Shown: in pieces, positions 28,648 through 28,662 of the stretch
Layout of the letters: each line of letters starts with the position of its first letter
Numbering within the stretch: the stretch's first letter is position 1
DNA from: Pseudomonadota bacterium
GTDB lineage: Bacteria; Pseudomonadota; Gammaproteobacteria; UBA4575
NCBI GenBank assembly: GCA_009839635.1
Contig: VXPJ01000105.1
Location: 1-28,662, forward strand
Reading direction: 5' to 3'
Length of the DNA: 28,662 bases
Notes under the pieces: model-generated
What the model was told of the DNA's origin: nothing
The model's input: the letters and a program-made list of their open reading frames with translations, nothing else
The model's database searches: none
Made by a program: the position numbers and the translations under genes

Positions 28648-28662
28648 AGCGCTTTCTGAACT

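Overview
The window looks like chromosome of a gammaproteobacterium outside the Enterobacterales. Family content (cytochromes c4 and c5, UbiK, YcgL, biosynthetic SpeA with SpeE, an FtsN-like SPOR protein next to ArgS and PriA) and gene order (engB then cytochrome c4 then dsbA; priA then argS then a SPOR protein; ubiK beside glnK-amtB) recall Pseudomonas-type chromosomes. I found no tRNA, rRNA, insertion sequence, prophage or CRISPR array. Nearly all genes are housekeeping or general metabolism.

Left part (1-3216): the 5' two thirds of a TonB-dependent siderophore-type receptor on the minus strand diverges from a secreted di-heme oxidoreductase (DHOR/DUF1111). A 320-base gap follows, rich in hairpins and ending in a plus-strand intrinsic terminator just beside engB; this is the position where Spot 42 and ErsA small RNAs lie in other gammaproteobacteria. 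Next (3217-9089): engB, an unrecognised 106-residue protein, cytochrome c4, a DsbA thiol oxidoreductase, an NCS2 purine/pyrimidine permease fused to a degenerate ATPase-like domain, a membrane-anchored cytochrome c5 behind a good sigma70 promoter, and ubiK.

Nitrogen block (9090-11810): a GCAC-N7-GTGC dyad resembling an NtrC site and a GG-N10-GC sigma54 promoter precede a TorF-type outer-membrane protein, P-II protein GlnK and an ammonium channel, closed by a strong terminator. This looks like one nitrogen-starvation unit covering outer membrane, signalling and inner-membrane transport. Polyamine block (11826-14936): speE diverges from speA, followed by ycgL. Then come nadA (minus) diverging from a long-chain acyl-CoA synthetase, each with a readable promoter.

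Right part: on the minus strand priA, argS and an FtsN-like SPOR gene. Upstream of priA is a 393-base non-coding region with two perfect DnaA boxes three bases apart, a third box 150 bases on, an A/T-rich stretch and inverted repeats; it is the most origin-like or DnaA-regulated segment in the window. An HNH endonuclease gene and hemH follow on the plus strand, then minus-strand genes for a fructosamine-kinase-family protein, a stand-alone 5'-3' exonuclease and an M48 metalloprotease lipoprotein with a LysM-like tail.

The best candidates for follow-up are the TorF-GlnK-Amt nitrogen unit, the DnaA-box region, the structured RNA candidate beside engB and the permease with an ATPase-like tail. 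Nothing here is clearly a new defence or mobile system.
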